Positions 21,853 to 33,570 of a DNA stretch of 64,000 nucleotides are shown here, in pieces. Under the pieces are notes generated by a model, which saw nothing but the letters and a program-made list of their open reading frames with translations, was not told where the DNA came from and searched no databases. The stretch comes from Gonocerus acuteangulatus (taxonomy: Eukaryota; Arthropoda; Insecta; Hemiptera; Coreidae). The stretch covers positions 73,204,621-73,268,620 of the forward strand of contig OX328128.1 of NCBI GenBank assembly GCA_946811695.1. The letters run 5' to 3'. The number at the start of each line of letters is the position of its first letter. Position 1 is the stretch's first letter. Made by a program: the position numbers and the translations under genes.

Positions 21853-22152
21853 TTCTCGTAACTTGACCACTTCCATATATATTTTTCCTCTTCTTTTAAT
21901 AAAGGCCTTATAGGTCAGAAAATTGCTTGAAGGTCATGGCTGGTGATTGTTCCCTTAAGATTTAAAAAAAAAACTTTGAATTTATTTTATGTTTGTTTTT
22001 GACTAAGTTATTAGATGAGGACTTCTATGTATAAGAAAGGTTTGTCTGTGAACAGAGGCCAAGTTTGCCAGAAACGAGTCGACATAAATAAAATGGTTTA
22101 AATGATGTTTCGAAGCGATTTTGTGACCTATAAGGCCTTTATTAAAAGAAGA

Positions 22153-22155
<3 letters not shown>

Positions 22156-22230
<75 letters not shown>
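22156..22230. repeat. (AT)n microsatellite
   Basis: A TA run interrupted once by TG, and the right partner of the hairpin starting at 21796. Confidence 0.9.
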
Positions 22231-22231
<1 letters not shown>

Positions 22232-23280
22232 ATGAGAGCCTTCTGATTAACACAAATCATTTTCAAGAATACTTTTATGCTGGTGAAACGTTAGTTCTCC
22301 ATAGAAAAACATTGCTAGATCACATTAAAATTATTATTATTAATAAGTGATCGCTACTATGGCGACTTCACTCTTCCCATGTGGTACCTGTATGGTCCAA
22401 TGAACCAGCATCGTGATTCACTTATAAACAGAGGTATGGAAATGTCTGTAATATGCCAGAAAGCCAATGGTTATTCAGCAGATGTCTTCAAATGAGATGG
22501 TATAGTTTATTGTTGTGTAAGTAGGTGAATATTGTGTTGATGTACTGGCTGCTGTCCCTCAACAATTCGTTCATATCATGTGGAATATTTAGTTTGTGTC
22601 GTCTTCTGCATTCCGTAAGTAGTTTGTTAAGTCCTGTCATGAGATATTCGTGTGTTAGTCTTGTGTGGCCAATTCGGAGTCGAGCACGTACAACTTCTCG
22701 TCTGTTGTCTCGGTAGCTAGATTAAAATAAAATGTAACCAAACGTAACCAACGTTGTTAACCATGCCATGGTTTAACGTCTTAAAACGTTTTCAACTCAG
22801 TCTGAAATTCTTTCTACTTTTGTCGAGAATGGTTATAGATATGACCTTGAAAATACTTTTATTCGATTTCACAAATCACTTATAAACCTGAAATCGTATA
22901 AAAGCAATACCCAAAAAATTTAATATAATTTCATCCAAAAGACTGTGTTCCGGTTGAGGGAAACTTCTGGTTAACGAACTCGATTTTCCATTTGAGCCAA
23001 AGACTTTTTGTAACAAATTTCAGCCTAACAGAGTCCAAAGTCCCAAATATGTGCACAAATTTGAAAGTCCTTTATATTCGTGCTTTATGATTTTTTAAAA
23101 GTGATATTTTCTTGTAGACACTTCTTGATTTCATAATTGACGGGATAGGCGGATTTGTTCACTTAAGAGTGAAGGAGGAAATACGCTAAAAAGGTCAAAA
23201 ACATTTCCAAAATAAATTAATTTTAGGAACGTACTAAATTGTTACAGATGGCCTTTGAAGAACCTTGTTGGGAAACACAC
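22231..23280. other. Intronic DNA with a decayed TTTTAGCGCGTTTC-family end
   Basis: Nothing coding is recognised. Near 23185 GGAGGAAATACGCTAAAA resembles the right end of the TTTTAGCGCGTTTC family. Confidence 0.4.
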
Positions 23281-23296
23281 CCAAATATTAATGTCC

Positions 23297-23455
23297 GTTG
23301 GCCGGGAGTGTTAAGGCGTGAGCACTTAACACTCCATGCCAAAGGTCACGGTTCGATTCCCACTACGGGATGGTTTCTTTTTTTTTTTTTTTAGAAAAAA
23401 GCCCTATCCTGGCTAGAAAAGGGTGGTAACCTATAGAGAACCTGTCCCAAAATTC
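23297..23455 (+). mobile_element. SINE family C (tRNA-derived), in SoxF intron
   Basis: The head is GAGTGTTAAGGCGTGAGCAC then AACACTCC and the B box CACGGTTCGATTCCC. After a T-rich stretch the body reads AGCCCTATCCTGGCTAG and AAAGGGTGGTAACCTATAG. The last block is also present in the 5S-derived SINEs, so different heads share one body. Confidence 0.75.
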
Positions 23456-24444
23456 TCAGTTAATAATAATGCTCGTTAAAATTTAAATAATGTAGTAGTG
23501 TGCAAAAAAAAACAAAAAAAAAACAAGTATTAATGAAAATTGATTGATCAATAATTTATAGTTCTATATATCCGGAGTTTGATATAATACTTAATATAAA
23601 TACATATTCGTATAAAAATGAAATTTAGCCATCTTTTGGGTTTGAATTTTAAGTCTTCATTAGGACGGCAAAGAACCGATTCGTAGGGCAGTCGCTACAT
23701 CTCTGTTATAAAGACTTTTCTTATCTGATAAAGCTTATCAATCAAGGCCGACAATTCTGGTATTATGGACACTCAATCAACATGTACACGTGAATGTTAA
23801 CATTAATTGCCCTCTTATCGCTACTTAGGTATGAAATAAACCTCCTAGTTGTAGAACGACTCCCGGACGTCGTGACGGCGATGTTACGTAAAAACGGAAA
23901 CCCGTCATGGGAGATCGCTCTATTGTTCTTGGATCGGAGCTGGGGTTCCTTGAAGGGAACTCTCTAGTGAATCTCTTAACAAATAGCCAGTCATTTGTCG
24001 CGAAAGATAATTTAAAATATTTTTTGTAATAAGTCAATTAAAACCCCGAATATTTCGCTTTTAGTGGATTTTTTCGTGTTCTCTATCTTCACATGGTGAC
24101 GAGAACAGAATGACGCTTTTCGGATGCGACATTTTCTCATGAGAAATTTCCACGACGGGGTGGGATCGATAAAGATTTGAAAAAAATAGAAATGCATAGA
24201 ATATTTGTTTATGTTAATTCAAAATGGCGGGTTGAGTAGGATGTGCATCAAGACGTTTGACATTCACCCAAACAACAAAAATTTTCTTCGGATGAAAGTG
24301 CTAAAATAGGCTTCTAGGTTCACTTTGTATGAATAATTTGCTTTACAGGATAAGTGTGACAATTATGAAGGCTTCTTTATAACAGTTTTTGAGAAAAATG
24401 GGAAAAACTAGGATTTCCTAGATTCAGTCCCGTAATAGGCCAAA

Positions 24445-24752
24445 AAAAGGAGCAGGTACTATAGAGGTATCTTATTCTCGACCAAACGGCCCACTACGGA
24501 GATAGAGTGGTCAGTACTATGCTCCGGCCGCCTGATTTTCCCCTTTGATGCTTCGACTGCTAGAGACGTTAGAACCAAGGTACCCAATTATAAATTAATC
24601 GAAGGCTGGGTTGGCCTATGGACGGGCAGGGAGGCGGAATCCAACCCATGAACGAAGACACTAGAAGATAAACATCTTTAGTGCTTGCTCGGGATTTGAA
24701 CTGTGGTCCTCCAGCATATTAGTCCAGTGCTGTACCTCGCCCCTAGAATTTC
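24445..24752 (-). mobile_element. tRNA-derived SINE, family B (SoxF intron)
   Basis: Minus-strand copy of the element at 14057-14325. In plus-strand text it shows CCCACTACGGAGATAGAGTG, GAAGGCTGGGTTGGCC, GGCGGAATCCAACCCATGAA and GTGCTTGCTCGGGATTTGAA. The B-box region is slightly decayed. Confidence 0.75.
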
Positions 24753-25221
24753 CTAGAATGTTCATTTATATTAAAAAAATGGCAGATTGATTTGGACATT
24801 TTTCAAACAACGATTAAAAAATGTTGGTTGCATTTGGGTTCGAGGAAGTAATAGAAAAAAAATATTAACAGACATGAGTAGTTTAGAGAAATTCCTGTAT
24901 TTTTCAAACAATTATTAAATTTTCTACATAAACGGCTCACATATAATTTTTAAAAAAGATCTTTCAGAGAAATCGGTGATTAAAATTCGAAATTGATGGT
25001 TTTGAACTGAGGTTGTCTTTTTCTGTTTGCCTAAGTTTTTAATTGGTTGTATTTATGTTTAAATCGCAATTAGCAGTAACTTTTGTTTTCAGTAAATCAC
25101 AATAAGTAAATGAGTAATTTTTCAATAATTAGGCCAAGAATAGCTACGAAGGTGTTGGTTTAGATCCTTTAAAAGTGAACGATTACGATTTCTATTCTAA
25201 ACTTTGCAATTCACAAGAGGA

Positions 25222-25400
25222 AGGGCCAGTGACCGTGTTGTGTATTGTTGGTTCGATTCCCACAAGGAGTGATGACTTTTCTTTCGAAGGGAGAATAACC
25301 CACTTGACCGCTTAAAGGCTACACACTGCTTTTGGACCGACTAGGCAACCTCCGCACGCTACGGCCGGGTATTTTTGGACAAACTAACTGGTGGCACTAA
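25222..25400 (+). mobile_element. Possible decayed SINE family C
   Basis: GTTGGTTCGATTCCCACAAG (B box) is followed by ATGACTTTTCTTTCGAAGGG and AATAACCCACTTGACCG. The A-box side is weak. Confidence 0.35.
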
Positions 25401-25558
25401 ATTTTATATGCCTTATTATCTGCTCTCTATGAGTAGTCTATATCATTCTAAGATACATGTCTAAGATAGATTCTAACCAATAGATGTCGTCGGTATCACT
25501 TCTTCCACAATTCAGTAATAATAACATTTATGTCATTCACTGGATCGTACCATTACTT

Positions 25559-25720
25559 AAGCAGGCTACACACGATCAGCCAAGCCTGTCAGTTAGACCT
25601 GAACAGTCCGCCTGAAAGCCGGTCGACTGAACGTGTATATATTCCAGCCGCCTGAACAGTATTCACTGACAGGCCGACTGAGGCATTCAGGCGGACTGTC
25701 CTGATCGTGTGTAGCCTGCT
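25559..25720. mobile_element. Harbinger-like palindromic MITE (SoxF intron)
   Basis: The ends are AGCAGGCTACACACGATCAG and its exact complement, each flanked outside by TTA. This is a 3-bp target duplication typical of PIF/Harbinger elements. The interior is GC-richer than the surroundings, with inverted CAGTCCGCCTGAA and GCCTGTCAGT blocks. It is non-coding. Confidence 0.75.
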
Positions 25721-25827
25721 TTATTTATTCCTGGGACATCCCGTTGTTGTTGACATTTCAGCTCACGGTTTAAAAAATGCGTAAAGAAACGCACTAAAGT
25801 GCACGTAGAATCTACGACATAGCTTAC

Positions 25828-26037
25828 CTGTATAGTCATGCGGCCTGGAATACGGCTGGTAGCTGGCCGGTGCGGGATAACTGGACCTCTGCAAGCTGGA
25901 TGTATAGAGGCCTGCAGGACTGCCTAGCGACTGCTGATCCTGGCTGGTTGCTATCGGCGGGTAGAAGGTACCAGTCACTATGCCGGAGTGTTCATAGGTA
26001 CCCAACAGCCTCTGGTTCGTACACATCATCACCATAC
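25828..26037 (-). CDS. SoxF: SoxF exon, Tyr/Pro/Ser-rich middle region
   Basis: The acceptor GTGTGACCCGCAG opens a phase-1 exon and the donor is ACAG|GTAAGC. It encodes about 70 residues: MVMMCTNQRLLGTYEHSG, then TGTFYPPIATSQDQQSLG and APASYQPYSRPHDYTG. The composition is Tyr, Pro, Ser and Gln-rich with no known fold, as expected for the linker and activation region of Sox proteins. Flanking exons match in phase (1 on both sides). Confidence 0.85.
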
Positions 26038-26040
26038 CTG

Positions 26041-27080
26041 CGGGTCACACCATAAACCATTATGATATATGAAGGCAATATCAACAAGCAAGAAGCTGCA
26101 GAAGAATCAGAAGTGATAAGGTCATACCGGGAATGAGATTCGAATACTTTGTCGAAAGGAGAGCCAACAAAATGCCCGACAAGTGACCTTGAACATAAAA
26201 CACATTACCATCCAATGCAACCAAAACAGAAAAAAACTAGATTATCAGAACATTCCAGAAAAAAATGAGTATTGGAAGATGACAGAAAAATGGGACATTT
26301 TACCGTGTATTCGATTCACAATTTCGCAAAGGCAACATTTACATATAACATAAAAAACGACTTTCTGTTGATAAATATATTTTTTTATAGCAGGTATTTC
26401 CTCTACTCCATGCATGATCAAAATTTATATATCGTAGTTTGGATGAACTTAAACGTGTGAAAACATTTTCAATTTAATCCGTCGCTTTGGATGACCCGAA
26501 GCTAAAATTATAGTTTTTTTCACTCTTTCTCAAAAACGGTTAAAATATCGAGATAAAGATATTTGTTTCCTGACATGAAAGTGAACATATATTAAAAGTG
26601 TAAAAATCACATTTATTTCCATGGACGAATTTTTCATATTATTTTTGTTGCCAAATTAAAAAATAAAAATATCATCTTATTAAATTGCAGAGAGCTAAAA
26701 GACAAATATATATTTAACTCCATGTGTTTCTTTTTTAAGTAGATGAATATTGAATAATAAAATTTATAATATACTGATTCCTGTACCTTTGTTAACTAGA
26801 CTACACACATGAATGGTTAATTTAGCATCTAAGTGGACTCCAAGATTTTTTACAGATTTTGACCAGGAAAATATTTGTGCATAGAAAACAATCTCATTTG
26901 GTTTTATTCTTCTTTTATTAAAATTCTTAAAACTTAAGATGATAGAAGAGGAGTTGTATCATCAGCAAATAAAACAATATTGCAGTTGGTATTCATTTTG
27001 GTTCAATCATTAAAAATATATCTAAGAAGGTTGGACCAAGCTTGGATGTAATTATATTTTAGAGAAATAATTAATAATCC
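26041..27080. other. SoxF intron 26038-27084, AT-rich
   Basis: No repeat family or conserved block is recognised in this 1-kb intron. Confidence 0.4.
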
Positions 27081-27084
27081 ATAC

Positions 27085-27152
27085 CTTTTGCTACTCCCAT
27101 AGCAGAAATTGTGTTGTTCTGAGGGTAGTTGTAAGGTCGGTACGACTGGTAC
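27085..27152 (-). CDS. SoxF: SoxF short internal exon
   Basis: A 68-bp exon between acceptor TTCTGTTTACAG and donor AAAAG|GTATGG. It enters in phase 2, completing an Arg, and leaves in phase 1. It encodes YQSYRPYNYPQNNTISAMGV then AK. It is too short to find by open-frame length alone. It is supported by both splice sites and by phase matching with both neighbours. Its Tyr/Pro/Asn-rich composition fits the adjacent exons. Confidence 0.8.
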
Positions 27153-27213
27153 CTGTAAACAGAAGTACAAATGAGCAGAAAAACTTAAGATGGTACTAAA
27201 AAAAATTAGGTTG

Positions 27214-28460
27214 GTGTTTTGTAGGATAGGGAGTCAGGTTTGGAATACTTTGTGTGTTTTGTAGGATAGGGAGTCAGGTTTGGAATACTTTGTGTGTTTT
27301 GTAGGATAGGGAGTCAGGTTTGGAATACTTTGTGTGTTTTGTAGGATAGGGAGTCAGGTTTGGAATACTTTGTGTGTTTTGTAGGATAGGGAGTCAGGTT
27401 TGGAATACTTTGTGTGCTTTGTAGGATAGGGAGTCAGGTTTGGAATACTTTGTGTGTTTTGTAGGATAGGGAGTCAGGTTTGGAATACTTTGTGTGTTTT
27501 GTAGGATAGGGAGTCAGGTTTGGAATACTTTGTGTGTTTTGTAGGATAGGGAGTCAGGTTTGGAATACTTTGTGTGTTTTGTAGGATAGGGAGTCAGGTT
27601 TGGAATACTTTGTGTGTTTTGTAGGATAGGGAGTCAGGTTTGGAATACTTTGTGTGTTTTGTAGGATAGGGAGTCAGGTTTGGAATACTTTGTGTGTTTT
27701 GTAGGATAGGGAGTCAGGTTTGGAATACTTTGTGTGTTTTGTAGGATAGGGAGTCAGGTTTGGAATACTTTGTGTGTTTTGTAGGATAGGGAGTCAGGTT
27801 TGGAATACTTTGTGTGTTTTGTAGGATAGGGAGTCAGGTTTGGAATACTTTGTATGTTTTGTAGGATAGGGAGTCAGGTTTGGAATACTTTGTGTGCTTT
27901 GTAGGATAGGGAGTCAGGTTTGGAATACTTTGTGTGCTTTGTAGGATAGGGAGTCAGGTTTGGAATACTTTGTGTGTTTTGTAGGATAGGGAGTCAGGTT
28001 TGGAATACTTTGTGTGTTTTGTAGGATAGGGAGTCAGGTTTGGAATACTTTGTGTGTTTTGTAGGATAGGGAGTCAGGTTTGGAATACTTTGTGTGTTTT
28101 GTAGGATAGGGAGTCAGGTTTGGAATACTTTGTGTGTTTTGTAGGATAGGGAGTCAGGTTTGGAATACTTTGTGTGTTTTGTAGGATAGGGAGTCAGGTT
28201 TGGAATACTTTGTGTGTTTTGTAGGATAGGGAGTCAGGTTTGGAATACTTTGTGTGTTTTGTAGGATAGGGAGTCAGGTTTGGAATACTTTGTGTGTTTT
28301 GTAGGATAGGGAGTCAGGTTTGGAATACTTTGTGTGTTTTGTAGGATAGGGAGTCAGGTTTGGAATACTTTGTGTGTTTTGTAGGATAGGGAGTCAGGTT
28401 TGGAATACTTTGTATGTTTTGTAGGATAGGGAGTCAGGTTTGGAATACTTTGTGTGTTTT
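27214..28460. repeat. 40-bp minisatellite, about 31 copies (SoxF intron)
   Basis: Exact 40-bp periodicity throughout. Each unit contains GTAGGATAGGGAGTCAGGTT and TGGAATACTTTGTGTGTTTT. Variants are rare: TGTGTGCTTT at about 27411, 27891 and 27931, and TGTATG at about 27851 and 28411. The array starts about 60 bp from a SoxF exon, on its acceptor side. It is not a CRISPR array, because no spacers are present. Confidence 0.97.
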
Positions 28461-28914
28461 CGTTATTCGACTTATCAAATAAATAAACCGTTTAATAAGT
28501 CATTGAACTATGAAAAGAATACCGCCAGTAAAATGAAAAATCACCCAAACGAAAATATGTCAAAGCATTTTTCTGTAGTCGATAAAGGCCAGGATTTCTT
28601 TATCCGGCCTGCATACTATCAAATGGCATTATTATTTGATTCAGGTCTTAAAATCAGCATTCATCTTGTGTGCATCAGCTCAATTTCTGATAGATACCCC
28701 CCCCCCCAAAATAGTGAATATATGTCCAATTTCAAACGACCCCAAATATATCCACAATAAAAATGGGATATTTAGGATTTCTAATGTCCTTTGTTGTGAG
28801 GTTGACTATGAAAAGTTTATTTTTAGTTGCCAAAAAATAGAATTCTATCAACAACTGGTACATAAGGTAGTCTATTATAGGCCACATTATAGGTGACGAA
28901 ACCAGATACGTCAA
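28461..28914. other. SoxF intron DNA between two minisatellites
   Basis: AT-rich with short open frames. No recognised element. Confidence 0.4.
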
Positions 28915-29529
28915 AATGGGTAGATATTACGGTCAATGCTATGTTCCGGCCACTCTACTCTGCTTGATCAACTATCTTGGGTAGCTTGACTGACCACAAT
29001 ACTATGATCCGGCCACCCGATTCTACCAGTTCAACTGTCTTGGGCATCTTCGCTGACTCCATAACTATGTTCCGGCCAATCGGTTCTGAATGATCAACTA
29101 TCTTTGGAATCTTGATAGACTACAATACTAAGTTCAGGCTACCCAATTCTGAGCGTTCAACTCTCTTGACAACCTTGACAGACCACAATACTATGTTGTG
29201 GCGACCCATTTCTACGAGGTCAACTATCTTGGGCATCTTTGCTGACTCCAAAACTATCTTCCGGCACTCGGTTCTGAACGTTCCACTATCTTGGGAACCT
29301 TGACAGACCACAATTCTGCGTTCCAGCCACCCAATTCTGAGCGTTCAACTCACTCGAGCACCTTGACGGACTACAATACTTCTAACCTTGGTTGATTACA
29401 ATACGATGTTCGGGCCACCCGACACTCAGAGTTCAACTATCGTAGCTTCTTGGCCGATTTTAATTCTATGTTCCGGCCAGCCGATTTTAAGCATTCAACT
29501 ATCTTGGGATATTCAGCTGACTACAATAC
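28915..29529. repeat. 63-bp minisatellite, about 10 diverged copies, abutting a SoxF exon
   Basis: Anchors of the form CTATG(T/A)TCCGGCC recur about every 63 bp (28939, 29002, 29065, 29128, 29191, 29254 and on). Units contain TTGAC(T/A)GACCACAATACTATG and CAACTATCTTGGGCATCTT. The array runs directly into the donor of the exon at 29530. The donor itself (GTATTGTAGTCAG on the minus strand) is repeat sequence. Confidence 0.88.
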
Positions 29530-29715
29530 CTGTAGTAATTCTGCTCTTGGGAAGAGCCCCCGGGCTGTGGTTCCATCTCCTCCTTCCTGTCGTCGTGTAG
29601 TCTAGGACTGCAGTCAGGACTTGAGTCTGGAGTCTGTGGATAGTAGGAGTACGGACCAAGATCACTTCTCGTTGGACTGCTACTGCCGCTAGGACGCTTC
29701 GTCTGCTTTCGTCTT
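29530..29715 (-). CDS. SoxF: SoxF exon with basic patch after the HMG box
   Basis: The acceptor ATGTTTTGTTGCAG opens a phase-2 exon of 186 bp and the donor is CTACAG|GTATTG. It begins RRKQTKRPSGSSSPTRSD, giving YRPRRRKQTKR across the junction. That is the HMG-box end and nuclear-localisation patch typical of SoxF (RRRKQVKR in human SOX17). It continues LGPYSYYPQTPDSSPDCSPR and an acidic stretch (DDRKEEMEPQPGG), ending NYYR. Intron phases agree on both sides. Confidence 0.92.
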
Positions 29716-30128
29716 CTGCAACAAAACATGTGTTAACGCTTATTGTATAGAATTGTCAGAATATCTCGAGAAAAAAAAGATTAAAAAATCTTAATGTTTC
29801 GCATCAAATAGATTATATGATGTCACACGGGTGCACTTGTGCGTTTTGCCCTACGGAGATAGGAAGAGCGACAAAAACGTAGGCACTTACATTTTAGCCA
29901 AAAAAAATACAGCTCTACGGTGGGTGTATTCTGCTTCTTAACCAGCTGGACTTTTATAAATGCCGGACCCACAAAATCCGGCCAACGAAGACTGTTTCTT
30001 CGACAGCCGCAAGTAAGAGCGAACAATATCGTATCGCTTACGGCTTCGCGGTTATAGGCTTTCAGGTATATGCATATTTAGACGTGAGAAATTGAATAAC
30101 CATTTAAACAATTATTTTAAAAGAAGTA

Positions 30129-30181
<53 letters not shown>

Positions 30182-30433
30182 TGTGTGTAATTATATCAGA
30201 AACCTATACATATTTTTGTGCGGCTTTTAAACAAATTTATGGGCCATTGTTTTCAAATTACTTCCCACAGTAATCTTATTTTTTTATTGTACAAAATTAT
30301 TTAATTGCCTAATAGACCTTGGTGCAGTTTTGATGCGTATAATTAATGATGGGATAAAACAAAGATAATATAATAACATTAAATAAGCATACATATTTGG
30401 AATCATTTACGACGCATATTAGAATATTTGTTT

Positions 30434-30473
<40 letters not shown>

Positions 30474-30630
30474 GGGATTAATGTAGTAATTATTTATGTA
30501 TAAAGTAATATTAGTTAAAGCTTATATGCAAATGCCAATTCTAGGACCAATCAAGAATGATAATAAAATAATATTGTTCTTTCAGGACCCATTTGTCACG
30601 AATGTATGGGGTAACTCGGAACATTAGTCA

Positions 30631-30687
<57 letters not shown>

Positions 30688-30750
30688 AAAAAAACTGACT
30701 AATGTTCCAGGCCTGTCCCTAAAACAGTTCGCCTATGAAAATTATGATGT
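29716..30750. other. SoxF intron: AT microsatellite and poly-A run
   Basis: Holds an (AT)n tract (30131-30171) ending in ACACACATATATGTGTGT, an A run at 30439-30469, and the (AT)n hairpin at 30618-30708. A short minus-strand frame at 29823-30026 is not supported by homology. Confidence 0.5.
30618..30708. repeat. (AT)n tract inside a hairpin
   Basis: GGAACATTAGTCAGTTTTAT on the left is mirrored by AAACTGACTAATGTTCC on the right, with about 25 TA units between. Same architecture as 4499-4634. Confidence 0.88.
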
Positions 30751-30757
30751 CATAGTA

Positions 30758-31456
30758 CCAGGTCATTCAAAAAGTCCTGTCGTTTTTTTGGGGGAAATTA
30801 TAAATAAATAAATATTTTCAAATAATCACCTTTATTCATCAAAATATCCACCGTTACAGTCGGTAACCTTCTCCCAACGAGATGGTAAAGCCCAAATTCC
30901 TTCCTTAAAAAACTGTTGATTTTTACTGCAAAAATAAGTGGTCAGTTCGTGAATTAGGTTGTCACGGTCTTGAAAACATTTCTGTCTCAGATTGTTGTCG
31001 AGATCTCTGAATAGGTGATAATCAGTGGGTGACAGGTCAGGGGAATATGGTGGGTGAGGCAAAACTTCCCAGCCTATTTCTGTCAATTTTTGACAGAAAT
31101 TTGAAAAATTGACAGAAATTTGAAAAATTGACAGAAATAGGCTGGGAAGTTTTGCCTCACCCACCATATTCCCCTGACCTGTCACCCACTGATTATCACC
31201 TATTCAGAGATCTCGACAACAATCTGAGACAGAAATGTTTTCAAGACCGTGACAACCTAATTCACGAACTGACCACTTATTTTTGCAGTAAAAATCAACA
31301 GTTTTTTAAGGAAGGAATTTGGGCTTTACCATCTCGTTGGGAGAAGGTTACCGACTGTAACGGTGGATATTTTGATGAATAAAGGTGATTATTTGAAAAT
31401 ATTTATTTATTTATAATTTCCCCCAAAAAAACGACAGGACTTTTTGAATGACCTGG
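30758..31456. mobile_element. Palindromic mariner derivative with duplicated transposase 3' end
   Basis: Bounded by TA on both sides, with termini CCAGGTCATTCAAAAAGTCC and the exact complement. The two arms, about 330 bp each, are virtually identical and inverted around position 31107. Each arm encodes the C-terminal part of a mariner transposase (VLPHPPYSPDLSPTDYHLF, then WEKVTDCNGGYFDE and a stop). This includes the third catalytic Asp of the DD34D family in YSPDLSPTDYHLF. The centre contains repeats of TTGACAGAAATTTGAAAAA. It is an inverted dimer of one mariner end, so it cannot make a transposase. It could be mobilised by an intact mariner. Confidence 0.92.
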
Positions 31457-31459
31457 TAT

Positions 31460-32730
31460 TTCTCCAAGTTTTAGGCCCTTAATACCTTGTGCCAAGTTGT
31501 AAATGCACAAATAAGTGAGAGGGTGTATTTGGGTTCTTGACAAGGTATTGAGGTCCTAAAACTTGGAGCAATATTATGATACGTATCATCACATTCATAG
31601 GGAAATTGTTCTTGGGAGGGGCCTGGAACTTGGCCTGTTTTTTTTTTCAAGGAAAATTTCGTCACACTACTTATAACGAGCAAATTACAGATTTTTCCGA
31701 AATTCGATAGTTTTTCTTAGCTGAATCCCAAATATTTCTTGACTTATTATCACCTCAACAATAATATCTCATTATGAATTCTCTAGTTACTAGTTCTTCC
31801 TTCGAAAACGGTTAATGTTTTCTCCTTGAAAATTAATTCAATTTTATTTTCTAGCATCTAAATTAGTAACTCGTCAGAACAGTAAAATGGTACTTCATTT
31901 ACACTTTTAGACGTCAAGATTAGCTAATTGTTGATATTTACTTGACGCTTTCTGTAGAATAGGTACTATTTAGTTGGTGTTGTAAAAAAGACGAATTAGT
32001 TTATTAGAGGATATCTCATTTTCCCGTCGCTTAGTTATAAAATGGGAACTTATATAGTGGCCAATAAAGACATCTGCGGCTTGACTTAAAATTTCTCAAA
32101 AAAACCTGATTAAAAATGCTTTGATGACAAGTTTTGATCTCTTGTAAACTAGGGTTAATAGAGCTTACACGACCCATTATCCTTTTTCTCAATCGTTTTC
32201 TCCTGATATTCTTGTGAGATGACCAAATGAATGAAATCTTTTATTATTTTAATAAGCATTAATGTGGTAACCACGCCCTCACCTCCCCCGTTTGAAATCG
32301 AAACGGAAACATGAGAAACGTCCCAGGCTTTCTGAAGAAACCGTGTGAATGTAAGAGTCGTCTAAATGCAAAAGTAATTGTTGGTTACATGCTTTTCACC
32401 AGATCAAAATTATAATACGAATACATAATTATGTTTTTGTTATATAAATCTTATATATAAAACCATATCTTTTGAAGTTACGTTCAAGCCCATTTTAATA
32501 ATGATTTCAGCAAATTCTGACAGACTGCAAAAACAAGATATTTTACTCATAAGGCAAGACTTACACACATCACTCTCTGAAGGTAGCCTCACATATACAC
32601 TATATTGCATTATTTCCGCTTTGTAGTGATTTTAAATTAAAATTGTTTAAATTAATAGCTTATGAATCTGATATTATTATGCTAACGTATTTTATTTTCA
32701 TTGGTTTTTTATACATTGAATAATGAATTG
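31460..32730. other. SoxF intron DNA, nothing recognised
   Basis: The stretch at 31470-31620 carries diverged inverted words (TCCAAGTTTTAGG and CCTAAAACTTGGA). Otherwise no element is identified. Confidence 0.4.
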
Positions 32731-32732
32731 TG

Positions 32733-32734
<2 letters not shown>

Positions 32735-32777
<43 letters not shown>
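32735..32777. repeat. (AT)n microsatellite
   Basis: Uninterrupted TA units in a SoxF intron. Confidence 0.95.
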
Positions 32778-32782
<5 letters not shown>

Positions 32783-32895
32783 TAGGTTTAAATGTTAATT
32801 GAAACAATATTAGGGCTCGTAGCCGTACCAGCAAACTTGCAAAGAAAAAATGTATTTATATATTTAATAATTTATCCCACCTGAAATACTGAAAG

Positions 32896-32897
<2 letters not shown>

Positions 32898-32955
<58 letters not shown>
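32898..32955. repeat. (AT)n microsatellite
   Basis: Uninterrupted TA units in a SoxF intron. Confidence 0.95.
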
Positions 32956-32959
<4 letters not shown>

Positions 32960-33546
32960 TCACGACACAACTTTTCTCAGGACATGGCTCAATAAATTCG
33001 TATTTACATTGTTCCAGAATAACCAACGGAAACACTTGTCCATGTGTATCATATCAAGACTAACTTTATGAATTCCGACTACTAACACAGCAGTTATAAT
33101 ACATAAATAAATTTGGCCATCAACAGAGCACCACTTTTTTGTTTGTCAGAATAGGGCATTAAGAGAATTTGATGAGCAGATTTATATGAAGATGGAATTC
33201 ATATTACAATTAAAATACGTTATTAAGCATTTTACAGTGGTCTTCTTTCGCTATATTTTATTTGTTCTTATTCAATTTTATTGTTTATTATGATTTCCAT
33301 TGGTATGTTTCATTATAGTTTTTTTTTTCTTGTGTTCTTTCTGTTTTATTTTTGCTCTTTTGTTGATGTCTTTGAAACAATTTCAGTTTGATTGGTGGTA
33401 ATTCTATTTAATTAAAATCAATCAATAATGAAGTAACAAAAATATATTAATCAAAAGGAAATGATATGCTATTATTTCATGGGACTTGCGGTCAAGGATA
33501 AATTCCCTCCATGCAGGATTACAGTAAGGAAGAAACAAACGAATGT

Positions 33547-33565
33547 ATATATATATATATATATG
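33547..33565. repeat. Short (AT)n next to a SoxF donor
   Basis: On the minus strand the HMG-exon donor GTATGC is followed at once by about nine AT units. Confidence 0.9.
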
Positions 33566-33570
33566 CATAC

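Noticed and set aside
27214..28460. CRISPR-like array
   Set aside because: Direct 40-bp tandem repeat without spacers, in an intron of a eukaryotic gene.
30832..31382. Two intact transposase genes
   Set aside because: Each arm holds only the C-terminal third of mariner transposase. The first two catalytic Asp residues are absent.
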